Source: a virus | Virus record (IMG/VR): IMGVR_UViG_3300031669_000122 | Coordinates: 1 to 35,488 of that record | Direction: 5' to 3' (one strand) | Length of the DNA: 35,488 nucleotides | Shown here: one piece after another, positions 24,604-30,930 of the stretch | How the letters are laid out: the number at the start of each line of letters is the position of its first letter | How positions within the stretch are numbered: the first letter of the stretch is position 1 | The notes under the pieces: model-generated | Databases searched by the model: none | Seen by the model: only the letters and a program-made list of their open reading frames with translations | What the model was told of the DNA's origin: nothing | Program-made: the position numbers and the translations under genes

Positions 24604-24903
24604 ATGGAGACCGACGAGAGACAGATTCCCTTCGAAGTCCTGGAACAAAGGGCGGCAGTAGCGGAGCAGAAAGCCGTGGCAGCAAAGAAGAATTTGCAAG
24701 CTACGTTCGCAGTAATCGCAAACGCTGCGCTCGATGCGTTGGCAGCGAGGGCGCGTGTATATCTTTCCATGCTGCTTACCGCCGCCCTCTTTGTGTATTC
24801 GATGATCGACCCGACCGTACTTCGGGTTGCAGCGGCAACCATCTTCGGCCTTTTACTGATCCTGGCCGGAATGTTTAAGGATGGAGATAAAAATGGCGAT
24901 TAA
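24604..24903 (+). CDS. Membrane protein with two transmembrane segments, holin candidate, 99 aa
   Basis: ATG at 24604, three bases after the preceding stop. Residues 1-50 are charged and helical (EVLEQRAAVAEQKAVAAKKN). Two hydrophobic segments follow at about 55-70 (YLSMLLTAALFVYSM) and 75-91 (VAAATIFGLLLILAGMF). The C-terminus is short and charged (KDGDKNGD). Length and topology suit a class II holin, close to the endolysin gene at 25124. A second candidate lies at 26090. The end overlaps the KTSC gene. Confidence 0.65.
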   Translation: METDERQIPFEVLEQRAAVAEQKAVAAKKNLQATFAVIANAALDALAARARVYLSMLLTAALFVYSMIDPTVLRVAAATIFGLLLILAGMFKDGDKNGD

Positions 24904-25114
24904 CATGAAGACCGCTGTATCATCAAACATAGCAGCATACGGTTATGATCCTCAAACGCAAGTTCTAGACGTGCAATTCGTCAATAATCCCGACACAACA
25001 TATTCTTTTGACAACGTGCCCGAAAATGTGTACCGTGGGCTTGATTCAGCGGCGTCTCCGGGTGCATACTTTCACAACAACATCAAGGGGCGCTACAGGT
25101 TCTATAAAGCATAG
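24893..25114 (+). CDS. KTSC-domain protein, 73 aa
   Basis: ATG at 24893 with GGAGATAAAA directly upstream; the ATG at 24881 is closer to the end of the preceding gene and less well placed. The core VSSNIAAYGYDPQTQVLDVQ, then the YSFDNVPENVYRGL and AYFHNNIKGRYRF segments, match the KTSC domain (about 60 residues), which occurs in lysine tRNA synthetases and in phage proteins and may bind RNA or protein. The single domain fills the whole protein. Its function in the phage is unknown. Confidence 0.8.
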   Translation: MAINMKTAVSSNIAAYGYDPQTQVLDVQFVNNPDTTYSFDNVPENVYRGLDSAASPGAYFHNNIKGRYRFYKA

Positions 25115-25123
25115 GAGGTTACC

Positions 25124-25537
25124 ATGATTGCAAGCAGAAAAATCACAGATCTTTTACCAGAAGCGGCAACAAAGTGTCAGGCGTTTATCACCTTATGCCA
25201 GAATAAGGGGATCGATGTTATCATCACCAGCACTTACCGGGATTTGGAGTCTCAACACGCGCTTTACGAGCATGGGCGCACAACTCCGGGACGGATTGTC
25301 ACCAACGCCGATGCAGGACAAAGCTTCCATAACTATCAAGTAGCTTTCGATTTTGCGCCGATCATAAACGGGAAACCTGCATGGGATGATACGGAGCTGT
25401 TCGCGCAATGCGGCGAAATCGCGGAATCTCTTGGCCTTGAATGGGCCGGTCGATGGGAAAAATTCCGTGAAATGGCGCATTGTCAATATACGAAGGGGTT
25501 AACCCTTCATGATTTTCAAAACGGAAAAACAATCTAA
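25124..25537 (+). CDS. Endolysin, M15 L-alanyl-D-glutamate peptidase-like
   Basis: ATG at 25124 behind AGGAGGTTACC. This 137-residue protein has the VanY/M15 metallopeptidase signature: STYRDLESQ at about residues 36-44, SFHNYQVAFDF with zinc ligands His69 and Asp76, and MAHCQY with His119. Members such as T5 and Listeria phage endolysins cut the L-Ala-D-Glu bond of peptidoglycan cross-bridges. There is no separate wall-binding domain and no signal peptide, so export relies on a holin (24604 or 26090). The standard length for this family is 130-140. Confidence 0.92.
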   Translation: MIASRKITDLLPEAATKCQAFITLCQNKGIDVIITSTYRDLESQHALYEHGRTTPGRIVTNADAGQSFHNYQVAFDFAPIINGKPAWDDTELFAQCGEIAESLGLEWAGRWEKFREMAHCQYTKGLTLHDFQNGKTI

Positions 25538-25554
25538 AAGGAGGAACAAACAAG

Positions 25555-26013
25555 ATGAAACGCATTCTCAGTGTTTTCGTATCAATCGTTTTCGTTTTGA
25601 CCGGAACCGTGCTTTTTGCGGCCCAGGCGAACGTGACGAATTACCAGACAAGCCCCCGGCCTTCGGCTATGACCTCGCTGTATTCCGGGGCTTCGGGCAC
25701 CCAGGTCACAACGAATTATGCGGTATTCGATTACCCCATGAATAGTGTGGCCTGCGATATTGTATCGTACACAAGTGCGTCAACGGCGACGGGATCTTTC
25801 GTGCTCTATAGCAGCGCCACGGGGACCAATGCATTTGACAAAACGAATGCGCTTATCCCGTCAGTAACGATCACACCGTCCGCGTCGGCGGCAGTGGTTA
25901 CGCGGGTTAGCACGACATACCGAGGCCCATTCCGGGCGATCCAGGGAGTTCTTACGACCAACACGACGAACTCTCTTATCAGCGCTACGGTCAACTGCGC
26001 GGCCACACAGTAA
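25555..26013 (+). CDS. Secreted small protein with signal peptide, 152 aa
   Basis: ATG at 25555 behind AGGAGGAACAAACAAG. Residues 1-22 (MKRILSVFVSIVFVLTGTVL) look like a Sec signal with cleavage near FA-AQA. The mature part is Thr/Ser/Ala-rich and beta (YSGASGTQVTTNYAVFDYPM, TRVSTTYRGPFRAIQGVLTT). It resembles small extracellular or virion surface proteins, but no family is recognised. The position between endolysin and holin-like genes is odd for a structural protein. Followed by a typical terminator (26043-26072). Confidence 0.65.
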   Translation: MKRILSVFVSIVFVLTGTVLFAAQANVTNYQTSPRPSAMTSLYSGASGTQVTTNYAVFDYPMNSVACDIVSYTSASTATGSFVLYSSATGTNAFDKTNALIPSVTITPSASAAVVTRVSTTYRGPFRAIQGVLTTNTTNSLISATVNCAATQ

Positions 26014-26042
26014 CCTCGACCTGCAATGTAGTAAAACCCAAG

Positions 26043-26072
26043 AGGCCGGAGCGTATTGCTACCGGCCTTTTA
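26043..26072 (+). terminator. Rho-independent terminator
   Basis: AGGCCGG (26043-26049), a loop, and CCGGCCTTTT form a GC-rich hairpin with a U-run. It lies between the secreted protein and the second holin-like gene and may reduce downstream expression. Confidence 0.7.
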
Positions 26073-26089
26073 CTTAAAAGGAGAAAAAC

Positions 26090-26482
26090 ATGGAAGCATT
26101 GATTATGAATACGATTCAGCCTATCATGGCGGTGTTGGTCGCCTCTATCATCACGATTGTCGGCACAAAGTTGACGCAGTATTTGCACGCGAAAACGGGT
26201 ATTGTGGTTGACGCGGCTCTGACTGCAAAAGCCGAAACTGCGGCTACTCAGGCGGTGTTGGCCGTCGAGGAAAAAGCGGCGGCGGACGCGGCGTCCAAGA
26301 TCGGAGCATGGACGGGCGGCCAGAAGTATTCCACGGCGATCGACATGGTTGTTTCGGCGGTTCCGACTGTAACCCCGGAACAGGCGTCCAACTTGGTTAA
26401 TGCGGCACTCGCCAAGGTTCCCGGCCTTGGCGCATCGGGCGATCTGTCTGTAGCTCCGGCCCCGGTCAAACCGGCGGCATAG
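26090..26482 (+). CDS. LLH-type phage holin candidate, 130 aa
   Basis: ATG at 26090 with AAAAGGAGAAAAAC upstream (another ATG at 26105 in frame). The N-terminal hydrophobic segment (PIMAVLVASIITIVGTKLTQ, about residues 12-31) is followed by a long Ala-rich helix (AALTAKAETAATQAVLAVEE) and a Pro/Ala-rich end. This single-membrane-segment layout with a long amphipathic helix is typical of LLH holins (phage_holin_6_1). It may act with, or instead of, the two-segment protein at 24604. The gene is preceded by a terminator. Confidence 0.65.
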   Translation: MEALIMNTIQPIMAVLVASIITIVGTKLTQYLHAKTGIVVDAALTAKAETAATQAVLAVEEKAAADAASKIGAWTGGQKYSTAIDMVVSAVPTVTPEQASNLVNAALAKVPGLGASGDLSVAPAPVKPAA

Positions 26483-26485
26483 GCC

Positions 26486-27007
26486 ATGAGCCTCCGCGAA
26501 AAGGTCATAATCGGGATCGCCATAGTCGCCATATCCTCGGCGGTGTACTCCTGGTATCATCCTCAGCAGGTTCCCGGCCCGGCGCAATGGCGCAATGTGA
26601 CAAAAAATATCACAGTGAAACCGACGGTAGTGTGCCAAAATGGAACAATTTTGGTAAAAACGCCCGAAACCTCTCCAAACGCTCAGGAAGACACAAAAGA
26701 GCCTATCATAGCCGAAGGGCATGTCCACGCCTCAACAGGAGGGTTTGACCTCAAAACAGGCCTATCAGTGACAACAGGACAGGCTACCATTTACGCAATG
26801 CCAACTCGGAGGCCGCTTTTCGGATTTGAGAACGGGAAGGAGATAGGGTTCCGGTACAACGGCATCCAAGCCAATGTGTTTGGGCGGTGGACGTTTGTGA
26901 GGGTAGGAAATGTCTACGGGGCGCTTTATGGCGAGGGCGCTACTGACCAGTTTTCCCGGACTGGAAGTCGCATGTTTGCAGGACTTGAGTTATCGTACAG
27001 GTGGTAA
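26486..27007 (+). CDS. Membrane-anchored protein with beta C-terminus, 173 aa
   Basis: ATG at 26486, three bases after the preceding stop. Residues 6-22 form one membrane segment (KVIIGIAIVAISSAVYSWYH). The rest is periplasmic-type sequence with a Pro/Thr-rich linker and a beta-rich C-terminal half (GIQANVFGRWTFVRVGNVYG, ending FAGLELSYRW). A terminal aromatic residue after alternating hydrophobics is reminiscent of outer-membrane proteins, suggesting that it spans the envelope. A spanin-like role is one possibility, but no lipobox is seen. Last gene of the rightward operon. Confidence 0.6.
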   Translation: MSLREKVIIGIAIVAISSAVYSWYHPQQVPGPAQWRNVTKNITVKPTVVCQNGTILVKTPETSPNAQEDTKEPIIAEGHVHASTGGFDLKTGLSVTTGQATIYAMPTRRPLFGFENGKEIGFRYNGIQANVFGRWTFVRVGNVYGALYGEGATDQFSRTGSRMFAGLELSYRW

Positions 27008-27011
27008 TTAA

Positions 27012-27039
27012 AAAGCCGGGGTTTTCATTCCCCGGCTTT
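27012..27039. terminator. Strong bidirectional terminator between convergent operons
   Basis: AAAGCCGGGG (27012-27021), TTTTCATT, CCCCGGCTTT (27030-27039): a perfect 10-bp stem with A-rich and T-rich ends, suitable for termination on both strands. It marks the meeting point of the rightward late operon and the leftward operon. Confidence 0.9.
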
Positions 27040-27145
27040 CACTTCGCTTGAATAGTTTTCCAAAAAAAGAGTTAGGTCTGTTTTTTCCACTTGCCGATAG
27101 TCAGCCTCCATCCCCATTCATTCGTTGGGAAAAATTTCTTTCTGT

Positions 27146-27325
27146 TTAAAGTCCGTCGCGGCTCGCAGCCGGATCGGTTGAAGCTTGCCTTGACCGATTT
27201 CTTTTTCTGCTTTGTTTCTGAAATAACCTAAAGTCACCTCCTCCCTTTTTACCGCAATACTTTGTAAATCCGAAAATGCACTCTACGCAAGATTCGCGTG
27301 TGCAATATTCATTTTTTTTATACAT
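27146..27325 (-). CDS. Small cysteine-rich protein, uncertain frame, 59 aa
   Basis: ATG at 27325 behind GGGAAGAGG. The product opens MYKKNEYCTRESCVECIFGF, then TKYCGKKGGGDF, giving a C-x4-C-x2-C-x7-C cluster that could bind zinc or an iron-sulfur centre. From about residue 30 the other two frames are equally protein-like. One ends WGWRLTIGKWKK at 27072. Another runs from a GTG near 27245 and, after a TGA, continues from ATG at 27117 to 27025. A frameshift or several overlapping micro-genes are therefore possible. The N-terminal part is most secure. It follows the 45-bp palindromic repeat at 27360-27404. Confidence 0.45.
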   Translation of the reverse strand: MYKKNEYCTRESCVECIFGFTKYCGKKGGGDFRLFQKQSRKRNRSRQASTDPAASRDGL

Positions 27326-27359
27326 AAGCAAACCTCTTCCCTGCGATTATTCCCACCAT

Positions 27360-27404
27360 CGTATCGACGGGTCGCAAGACCCGCGCCCGTCATCCGGGCG
27401 TTAT
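27360..27404 (-). repeat. attC-like palindromic element, copy 1
   Basis: This 45-bp stretch is identical to 28039-28083. On the minus strand it begins ATAACGCC and ends in ATACG. Inside it has two side-by-side 6-bp hairpins (CGCCCG/CGGGCG and CGGGTC/GACCCG). The next bases (ATGG instead of TTGG) differ from copy 2 exactly at the point where an integron R-prime site would be cut. It lies just after the stop of the methyltransferase-like gene. Confidence 0.75.
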
Positions 27405-27407
27405 GTA

Positions 27408-28016
27408 CTACTTGTTTGCCTCAAAGAATGCCCGTGCAAATCCCTGAGAACACAAAGACCGAAAAGACATATCATCGTCAACCGTGAAGCAGTCGAACTC
27501 ACGTATATGGTTCTTCGCGCTTTTGTGCAAAAAGGCTATGCTCGGCTTCGGTCTTCCAGGCCTCACATACAACGCAGTGTTCTTCGGAACATCTTGCCAT
27601 CTGTAATACTTTGGAACGGGTTTATTGAACTTTCCCCACAATGCCGTCCGCTTCGTCCAAGGGCTTCCGAACATCCACGGCTCATATGTCATCACAGGCT
27701 TTCCCAAAAAATCCTTTAGCCTGCCGGTCGCCGGGTTCTCAATCGTCCAGAACGTCGGGGTACACTCTTTGATTATTCGCAGACATTCGTTTACTAAAAA
27801 CATTCCTTTTTCGTAATCCCCGCTCTTGTGAAATCCTGATGCCACGCTAAACTCAGTACATACCGGATTGGCTATAATGCCATATACGTTTTCAGGTGGA
27901 TGGTAGTTTTCCACTCCTATGCTTCTACCAATCAACCTCACGTCGTACCCTGCGTCTTGATACGGCTTAGAATCCGATCCTATGTCTGCACACAAATGAA
28001 GAATAATTTTACTCAA
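27408..28016 (-). CDS. Cytosine methyltransferase-like protein, 202 aa
   Basis: TTG start at 28016 behind GGAGGGTCGG. The N-terminus (MSKIILHLCADIGSDSKPYQ) resembles an AdoMet-binding beta-strand and loop. IIANPVCTEFSVASG (about residues 47-61) is in the place of the catalytic Cys motif of C5-cytosine methyltransferases. FWTIENPATG (about 89-98) corresponds to the ENV motif. At 202 residues it is much shorter than the family (over 300), and the target-recognition part is reduced. Such short phage relatives are annotated as methylases or DNA-modification proteins of unproven activity. It is the body of a possible gene cassette, flanked on both sides by palindromic elements. Confidence 0.65.
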   Translation of the reverse strand: MSKIILHLCADIGSDSKPYQDAGYDVRLIGRSIGVENYHPPENVYGIIANPVCTEFSVASGFHKSGDYEKGMFLVNECLRIIKECTPTFWTIENPATGRLKDFLGKPVMTYEPWMFGSPWTKRTALWGKFNKPVPKYYRWQDVPKNTALYVRPGRPKPSIAFLHKSAKNHIREFDCFTVDDDMSFRSLCSQGFARAFFEANK

Positions 28017-28038
28017 CCGACCCTCCGTACATAACCAA

Positions 28039-28083
28039 CGTATCGACGGGTCGCAAGACCCGCGCCCGTCATCCGGGCGTTAT
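28039..28083 (-). repeat. attC-like palindromic element, copy 2
   Basis: Identical over 45 bases to copy 1. The TAA stop of the gene at 28080-28313 lies inside its left end (GATAAC on the minus strand), and the right end continues into GTTGGTT, close to the GTTRRRY consensus. Outer bases can pair (AAC with GTT). Confidence 0.75.
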
Positions 28084-28313
28084 CCTTGTTCCTGTGCTTC
28101 TTGCCATTCTTCTTCACTTGGCAATTCAGGTTTCGGCTGTTGTCTCCGAAGCTCAACATTGGCAGCAGCATCATGGCTCATTCCGTCGTAATAACTGTCA
28201 CTTACCCGTTCACAGTCTATTCGGTCTGGATTGCCACCGCTTCTCCATACGTCATAAAATACGTCATTTTCGTACTGCTGTCGTTCTTCCCGTTGTTCTT
28301 CTCTGGTTCGCAT
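28080..28313 (-). CDS. Small acidic conserved phage protein, 77 aa
   Basis: ATG at 28313 preceded by TTAGGAGAAATT, so the end of the palindromic element at 28322-28376 supplies the ribosome site. The product contains VWRSGGNPDRIDCERVSDSY and YDGMSHDAAANVELRRQQ, a pattern known from small hypothetical proteins of phages. It is rich in Glu, Arg and Gln, soluble, and probably helical. Its stop codon lies within the 45-bp repeat. Function unknown. Confidence 0.75.
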   Translation of the reverse strand: MRTREEQREERQQYENDVFYDVWRSGGNPDRIDCERVSDSYYDGMSHDAAANVELRRQQPKPELPSEEEWQEAQEQG

Positions 28314-28321
28314 AATTTCTC

Positions 28322-28376
28322 CTAACGTGCGGGTCGAGTCCCGCGCTGAGATACGCGGGGCTCACCCGCGTGTTAG
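28322..28376. repeat. attC-like long hairpin element
   Basis: Nested palindrome: CTAAC (28322-28326) pairs with GTTAG (28372-28376). Unpaired GT/GT spacers follow, then GCGGGT/ACCCGC, a single unpaired C at 28335, GAG/CTC, one T-G pair, CCCGCG/CGCGGG and an 8-base loop. The arrangement of paired ends, 2-base spacers and one bulged base is the layout of an integron attC site. The bulged C favours plus-strand orientation, whereas gene direction favours minus. Confidence 0.65.
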
Positions 28377-28436
28377 CTGAAAATCTTTCTTACGTTAAGT
28401 TCATGCTAACGAAACGAAATATTAACCTCCTTAGCG

Positions 28437-29933
28437 TTAACGCATAGACAGTGATGCCTCGCGTCGCTTTGCATTTTTTATGCGTAAATGAGTTATTAAA
28501 TTCAATGTGCTCTCAGTCGGATTAACGGCGCTCACATTGCTGCGTGGGCCTGTTCCAAAAATTTCCCTGCATTTGTACCACGCCCATCCTTCTTTGTAGC
28601 CTCGTTGTTGTGCGTACCCTTTCAACTCTGCATATATTTTTTCTCGTTCTTCACGTGGGATATTTTTAATTTTACCTTTTCCCTTTTTGATCTTTACCAA
28701 TTCGCCGTCTTTCGTTTCTATCGTATTTTTCTTTTTCGGAAACACATATCCGCATTTGGGGCATGTCGTCGGTTTTGCCAATACGCAAAAACATGTCGGG
28801 CATACAAGGGGCAAGTTTTCTTCGCGTTTCTTTTCCTTTTTCGCAGCTTCTTTTTTGTCTCTTGGTTTCCCGTCATCTAGGAACAACGGCAAATCATCGG
28901 TGGGGAATCCTAGCCGTTTACACGTCCCAGAATGATCCAGCAGAATAGACTTTTCTTTCCCCTCAAATGGCCTTAAAATTCTTCCCGCCATCTGAATATA
29001 CCGGATCAGGCTGCGCGTTGGCCTAGCAAGAATCATAACTTCACACGCTGGAAAATCCCATCCTTCCGAAAGTATCCCGACATTGGAAATTATTTTTGTT
29101 TCTCCGCTGAAAACTCGATCAAGAATTCTTCTCCTATCGTCATCGCTGGTATAGCAGTCTATGTGCTCCGCTTTCACTCCGGCCAGTATGAATTGCTCAA
29201 CGATGTGCTGTGAGTGTGCAATGTTGGTTGCAAAGCATACCGTCGGTTTATTGTTTGCCAACTTAAACCAATGGGTGACAATATCTCCGATCAGCTCGGC
29301 TTTATCAACTGCGATTCCAAGTTGCTCCTCCTGATAATCACCGGCAACTATTTTGACATTAGACAAATCCGGTTCTCCGGGGGCGTATATATCACAGTCA
29401 ACAAGATATTTTTGATCTATTAATTCACGAATGGTTGTTGCCGCAATAATTCCCTCCCACATCGTACCCCAAAAAAATGTCTTTCCCATGCCTTTGGAAA
29501 AAGGAGTTGCAGTTAATCCGATCATGGGGACCGTTTTGTAATGTTCCATGAATCGCTGATATGCTTTCGATCCAGGAGTCCCGTGTGCTTCATCGATCAA
29601 AATTAAATCAGCTTCTGGATAACCGCGCTTGTCTATCGTTTGAATAGAACAAATCTGTACCGGTTCCCACGTCATGCACGTATTCGAGCCCTGAATGATT
29701 CCATGGGGGATGTTATCCTGGGAAATTCTTTTTGATGTTTGCTTTACAAGTTCTATCCGATTGCAAACGAAGATCACCTTTTTTTGCTTTTCGATTGCCC
29801 GTTGGATCAGGTCCATGCCGATACACGTTTTCCCACTGCCCGTAGGAGCATATAAAACCACTCTAGTTTTTTTAGATGCTAAAAAACTTCTCAGCGTAGA
29901 TATTGCTTTTTCTTGATATGGTCTTAATTGCAC
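28437..29933 (-). CDS. SF2 DNA helicase with zinc ribbon
   Basis: 498 residues, GTG start at 29933 overlapping the primase end. The order of motifs is that of superfamily 2 (DEAD/DEAH, UvrB/RecG-type) helicases: Q-like motif RPYQ at 4-7, Walker A APTGSGKT at 29-36, DEAH at 114-117, TATPF near 141-145, and GRILR with an upstream QMA near 312-319 (motif VI). A C-terminal zinc ribbon CPTCFCV...CPKCG lies near 375-393, followed by a basic region. Such phage helicases unwind DNA during replication with a primase. The stop lies next to a TAACGC sequence, as in the genes downstream. Confidence 0.92.
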   Translation of the reverse strand: MQLRPYQEKAISTLRSFLASKKTRVVLYAPTGSGKTCIGMDLIQRAIEKQKKVIFVCNRIELVKQTSKRISQDNIPHGIIQGSNTCMTWEPVQICSIQTIDKRGYPEADLILIDEAHGTPGSKAYQRFMEHYKTVPMIGLTATPFSKGMGKTFFWGTMWEGIIAATTIRELIDQKYLVDCDIYAPGEPDLSNVKIVAGDYQEEQLGIAVDKAELIGDIVTHWFKLANNKPTVCFATNIAHSQHIVEQFILAGVKAEHIDCYTSDDDRRRILDRVFSGETKIISNVGILSEGWDFPACEVMILARPTRSLIRYIQMAGRILRPFEGKEKSILLDHSGTCKRLGFPTDDLPLFLDDGKPRDKKEAAKKEKKREENLPLVCPTCFCVLAKPTTCPKCGYVFPKKKNTIETKDGELVKIKKGKGKIKNIPREEREKIYAELKGYAQQRGYKEGWAWYKCREIFGTGPRSNVSAVNPTESTLNLITHLRIKNAKRREASLSMR

Positions 29934-30322
29934 AATGCCCTCACTGCATCATGAAACGATGCACCGTTGAGTTGTTGATAAATTTTTATCGTATCGGCTT
30001 TCGCTCCACACGTGAAGCAGTAAGCACGGTTATATTTTTTTATTGACATCGACGGTCGGGAATCATCATGAAAAATACAACGCGCCATTCCAGACTTGTT
30101 TGCATCAATCAATTTTTCGATTGGGTACTGTCTTGCTTGTTCGATCATTTCTTCCGTCACAATTCCAGTTTGGGTTTGAGGATAAAAAGTTTTTCGGATC
30201 AGCTTTCTGGATCGTGATTCGCTTTTACTCTGAGCCTTTTTCCACTCCGCAGCTTGTACAATTTCTTCTTCGATGGGAACGTCTAAATTAAAAAACATTG
30301 GACTCGGTTTTTTTTGTTGCAT
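29924..30322 (-). CDS. CHC2 zinc-binding primase fragment, 132 aa
   Basis: ATG at 30322. The C-terminal half contains RCIFHDDSRPSMSI and RAYCFTCGAKAD, the CHC2-type zinc-finger of DnaG-like primases (Cys82, His85, Cys102, Cys105). The TOPRIM catalytic domain is absent; the gene ends 25 residues after the finger. The N-terminal 60 residues are polar. It is either a truncated primase or a stand-alone zinc-finger subunit that works with the helicase encoded just downstream (10-base overlap). This separation of domains is unusual but not unique in phages. Confidence 0.8.
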   Translation of the reverse strand: MQQKKPSPMFFNLDVPIEEEIVQAAEWKKAQSKSESRSRKLIRKTFYPQTQTGIVTEEMIEQARQYPIEKLIDANKSGMARCIFHDDSRPSMSIKKYNRAYCFTCGAKADTIKIYQQLNGASFHDAVRALCN

Positions 30323-30441
30323 AAAAGTGAAACTCCAATTCTGTCAATACAGACTGGGTTTTTATGAGTTATCCACAGTTATTTCTAAAAAAGTAACTAA
30401 AAATAAAGCCTAAATTCCAAGATTTTTCAAGTATTTCACCC
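30323..30441. other. AT-rich region with a DnaA box, candidate origin
   Basis: TTATCCACA, a perfect match to the DnaA-box consensus, is at 30369-30377. It is followed by the AT-rich run GTTATTTCTAAAAAAGTAAC and similar sequence to 30440. It lies between the primase and the replication protein genes, where phage origins often lie. No ATG-initiated gene is seen here. One box alone is weak evidence. Confidence 0.4.
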
Positions 30442-30573
30442 CTACACAGATACTATGTACTTACTGTTTTCCTTTCTAGGGAGCCTTAAAAGCTTTTTAT
30501 GGTTCTGGATATGGTTCTGGTTCTGGTTCTGGTTAGCATAGCGTTCGCTGTGCGTTCGGTATGCGTTCGCATG
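30442..30573 (-). pseudogene. Remnant C-terminal tail of the DUF1376 gene after an in-frame TAA
   Basis: In the same frame as the gene at 30574-30930, after its TAA, 43 codons run on without a stop: HANAYRTHSERYANQNQNQN and then HIQNHKK, to TAG at 30442. DUF1376-type proteins often have such Gln/Asn-rich tails with THSERxAN repeats, so this looks like an original C-terminus cut off by a nonsense change, unless the stop is read through. The matching DNA pattern appears as GCGTTCG repeats every 11 bases (30541-30573) and CCAGAA repeats, which may otherwise be taken for iterons. Confidence 0.5.
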
Positions 30574-30930
30574 TTAATTTATCTTTTTATGTCGGGCATT
30601 TGCGCTTTCAATTGCTTTTTCGTGCTTATCTTGGGACTTTAACCAAAGAGCATAAAGTTTGGGATTTCTCCAACCATTTTTTACCCTATCAAATAGCGGT
30701 TCCATGCCTTCCGCAAAGCGTTCGCATAGCGTCCGCAGATCATCGGCAGATTGCATCCTGGACCACTTTAGAAGCAACTTTTCGTTGTCTGGTAAAATGC
30801 AATCTGGCATGTTCCACGATCTGCATAACAATCTAAAATATCCACGCTCCTGATCCGCAGTCAATAAATCGATGCGAGACGAGGAAAGCCAATCATCCGG
30901 GTAAAATGGGAAATATGGTATTTTAGCCAT
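30574..30930 (-). CDS. DUF1376 replication-type protein, truncated, 118 aa
   Basis: ATG at 30930 overlaps the HTH gene by eight bases. The first 60 residues (PYFPFYPDDWLSSSRIDLLT, then GYFRLLCRSW) are the DUF1376 domain found at the N-terminus of phage replication-initiation proteins such as YdaU. These proteins normally continue with a low-complexity linker and end around 200-300 residues. Here a TAA follows KKIN after 118 residues. The leftover reading frame continues for 43 codons. The protein could still bind DNA through its N-terminal domain, and the downstream primase and helicase fit a replication module. Confidence 0.8.
   Translation of the reverse strand: MAKIPYFPFYPDDWLSSSRIDLLTADQERGYFRLLCRSWNMPDCILPDNEKLLLKWSRMQSADDLRTLCERFAEGMEPLFDRVKNGWRNPKLYALWLKSQDKHEKAIESANARHKKIN

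Noticed and set aside
27360-27404. 45-bp palindromic repeat as an ordinary terminator
   Set aside because: There is no U-tract on either strand, and the copies lie between genes that are read in the same direction and probably together.
27276-27719. 147-codon plus-strand frame across the methyltransferase-like gene
   Set aside because: Antisense to a gene with clear motifs; composition is Cys/Arg/Ser/Pro-rich without a start site.
30361-30380. TTGACA-like sequence upstream of the primase (30346-30341 on the minus strand) as a promoter
   Set aside because: It lies only about 20 bases before the ATG at 30322, leaving no room for a -10 and leader.
30442-30930. General reassignment of TAA as a sense codon
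   Set aside because: Many clearly complete genes in the window end in TAA at natural positions (for example portal, capsid and the large internal protein), so the two in-frame TAA cases need another explanation.
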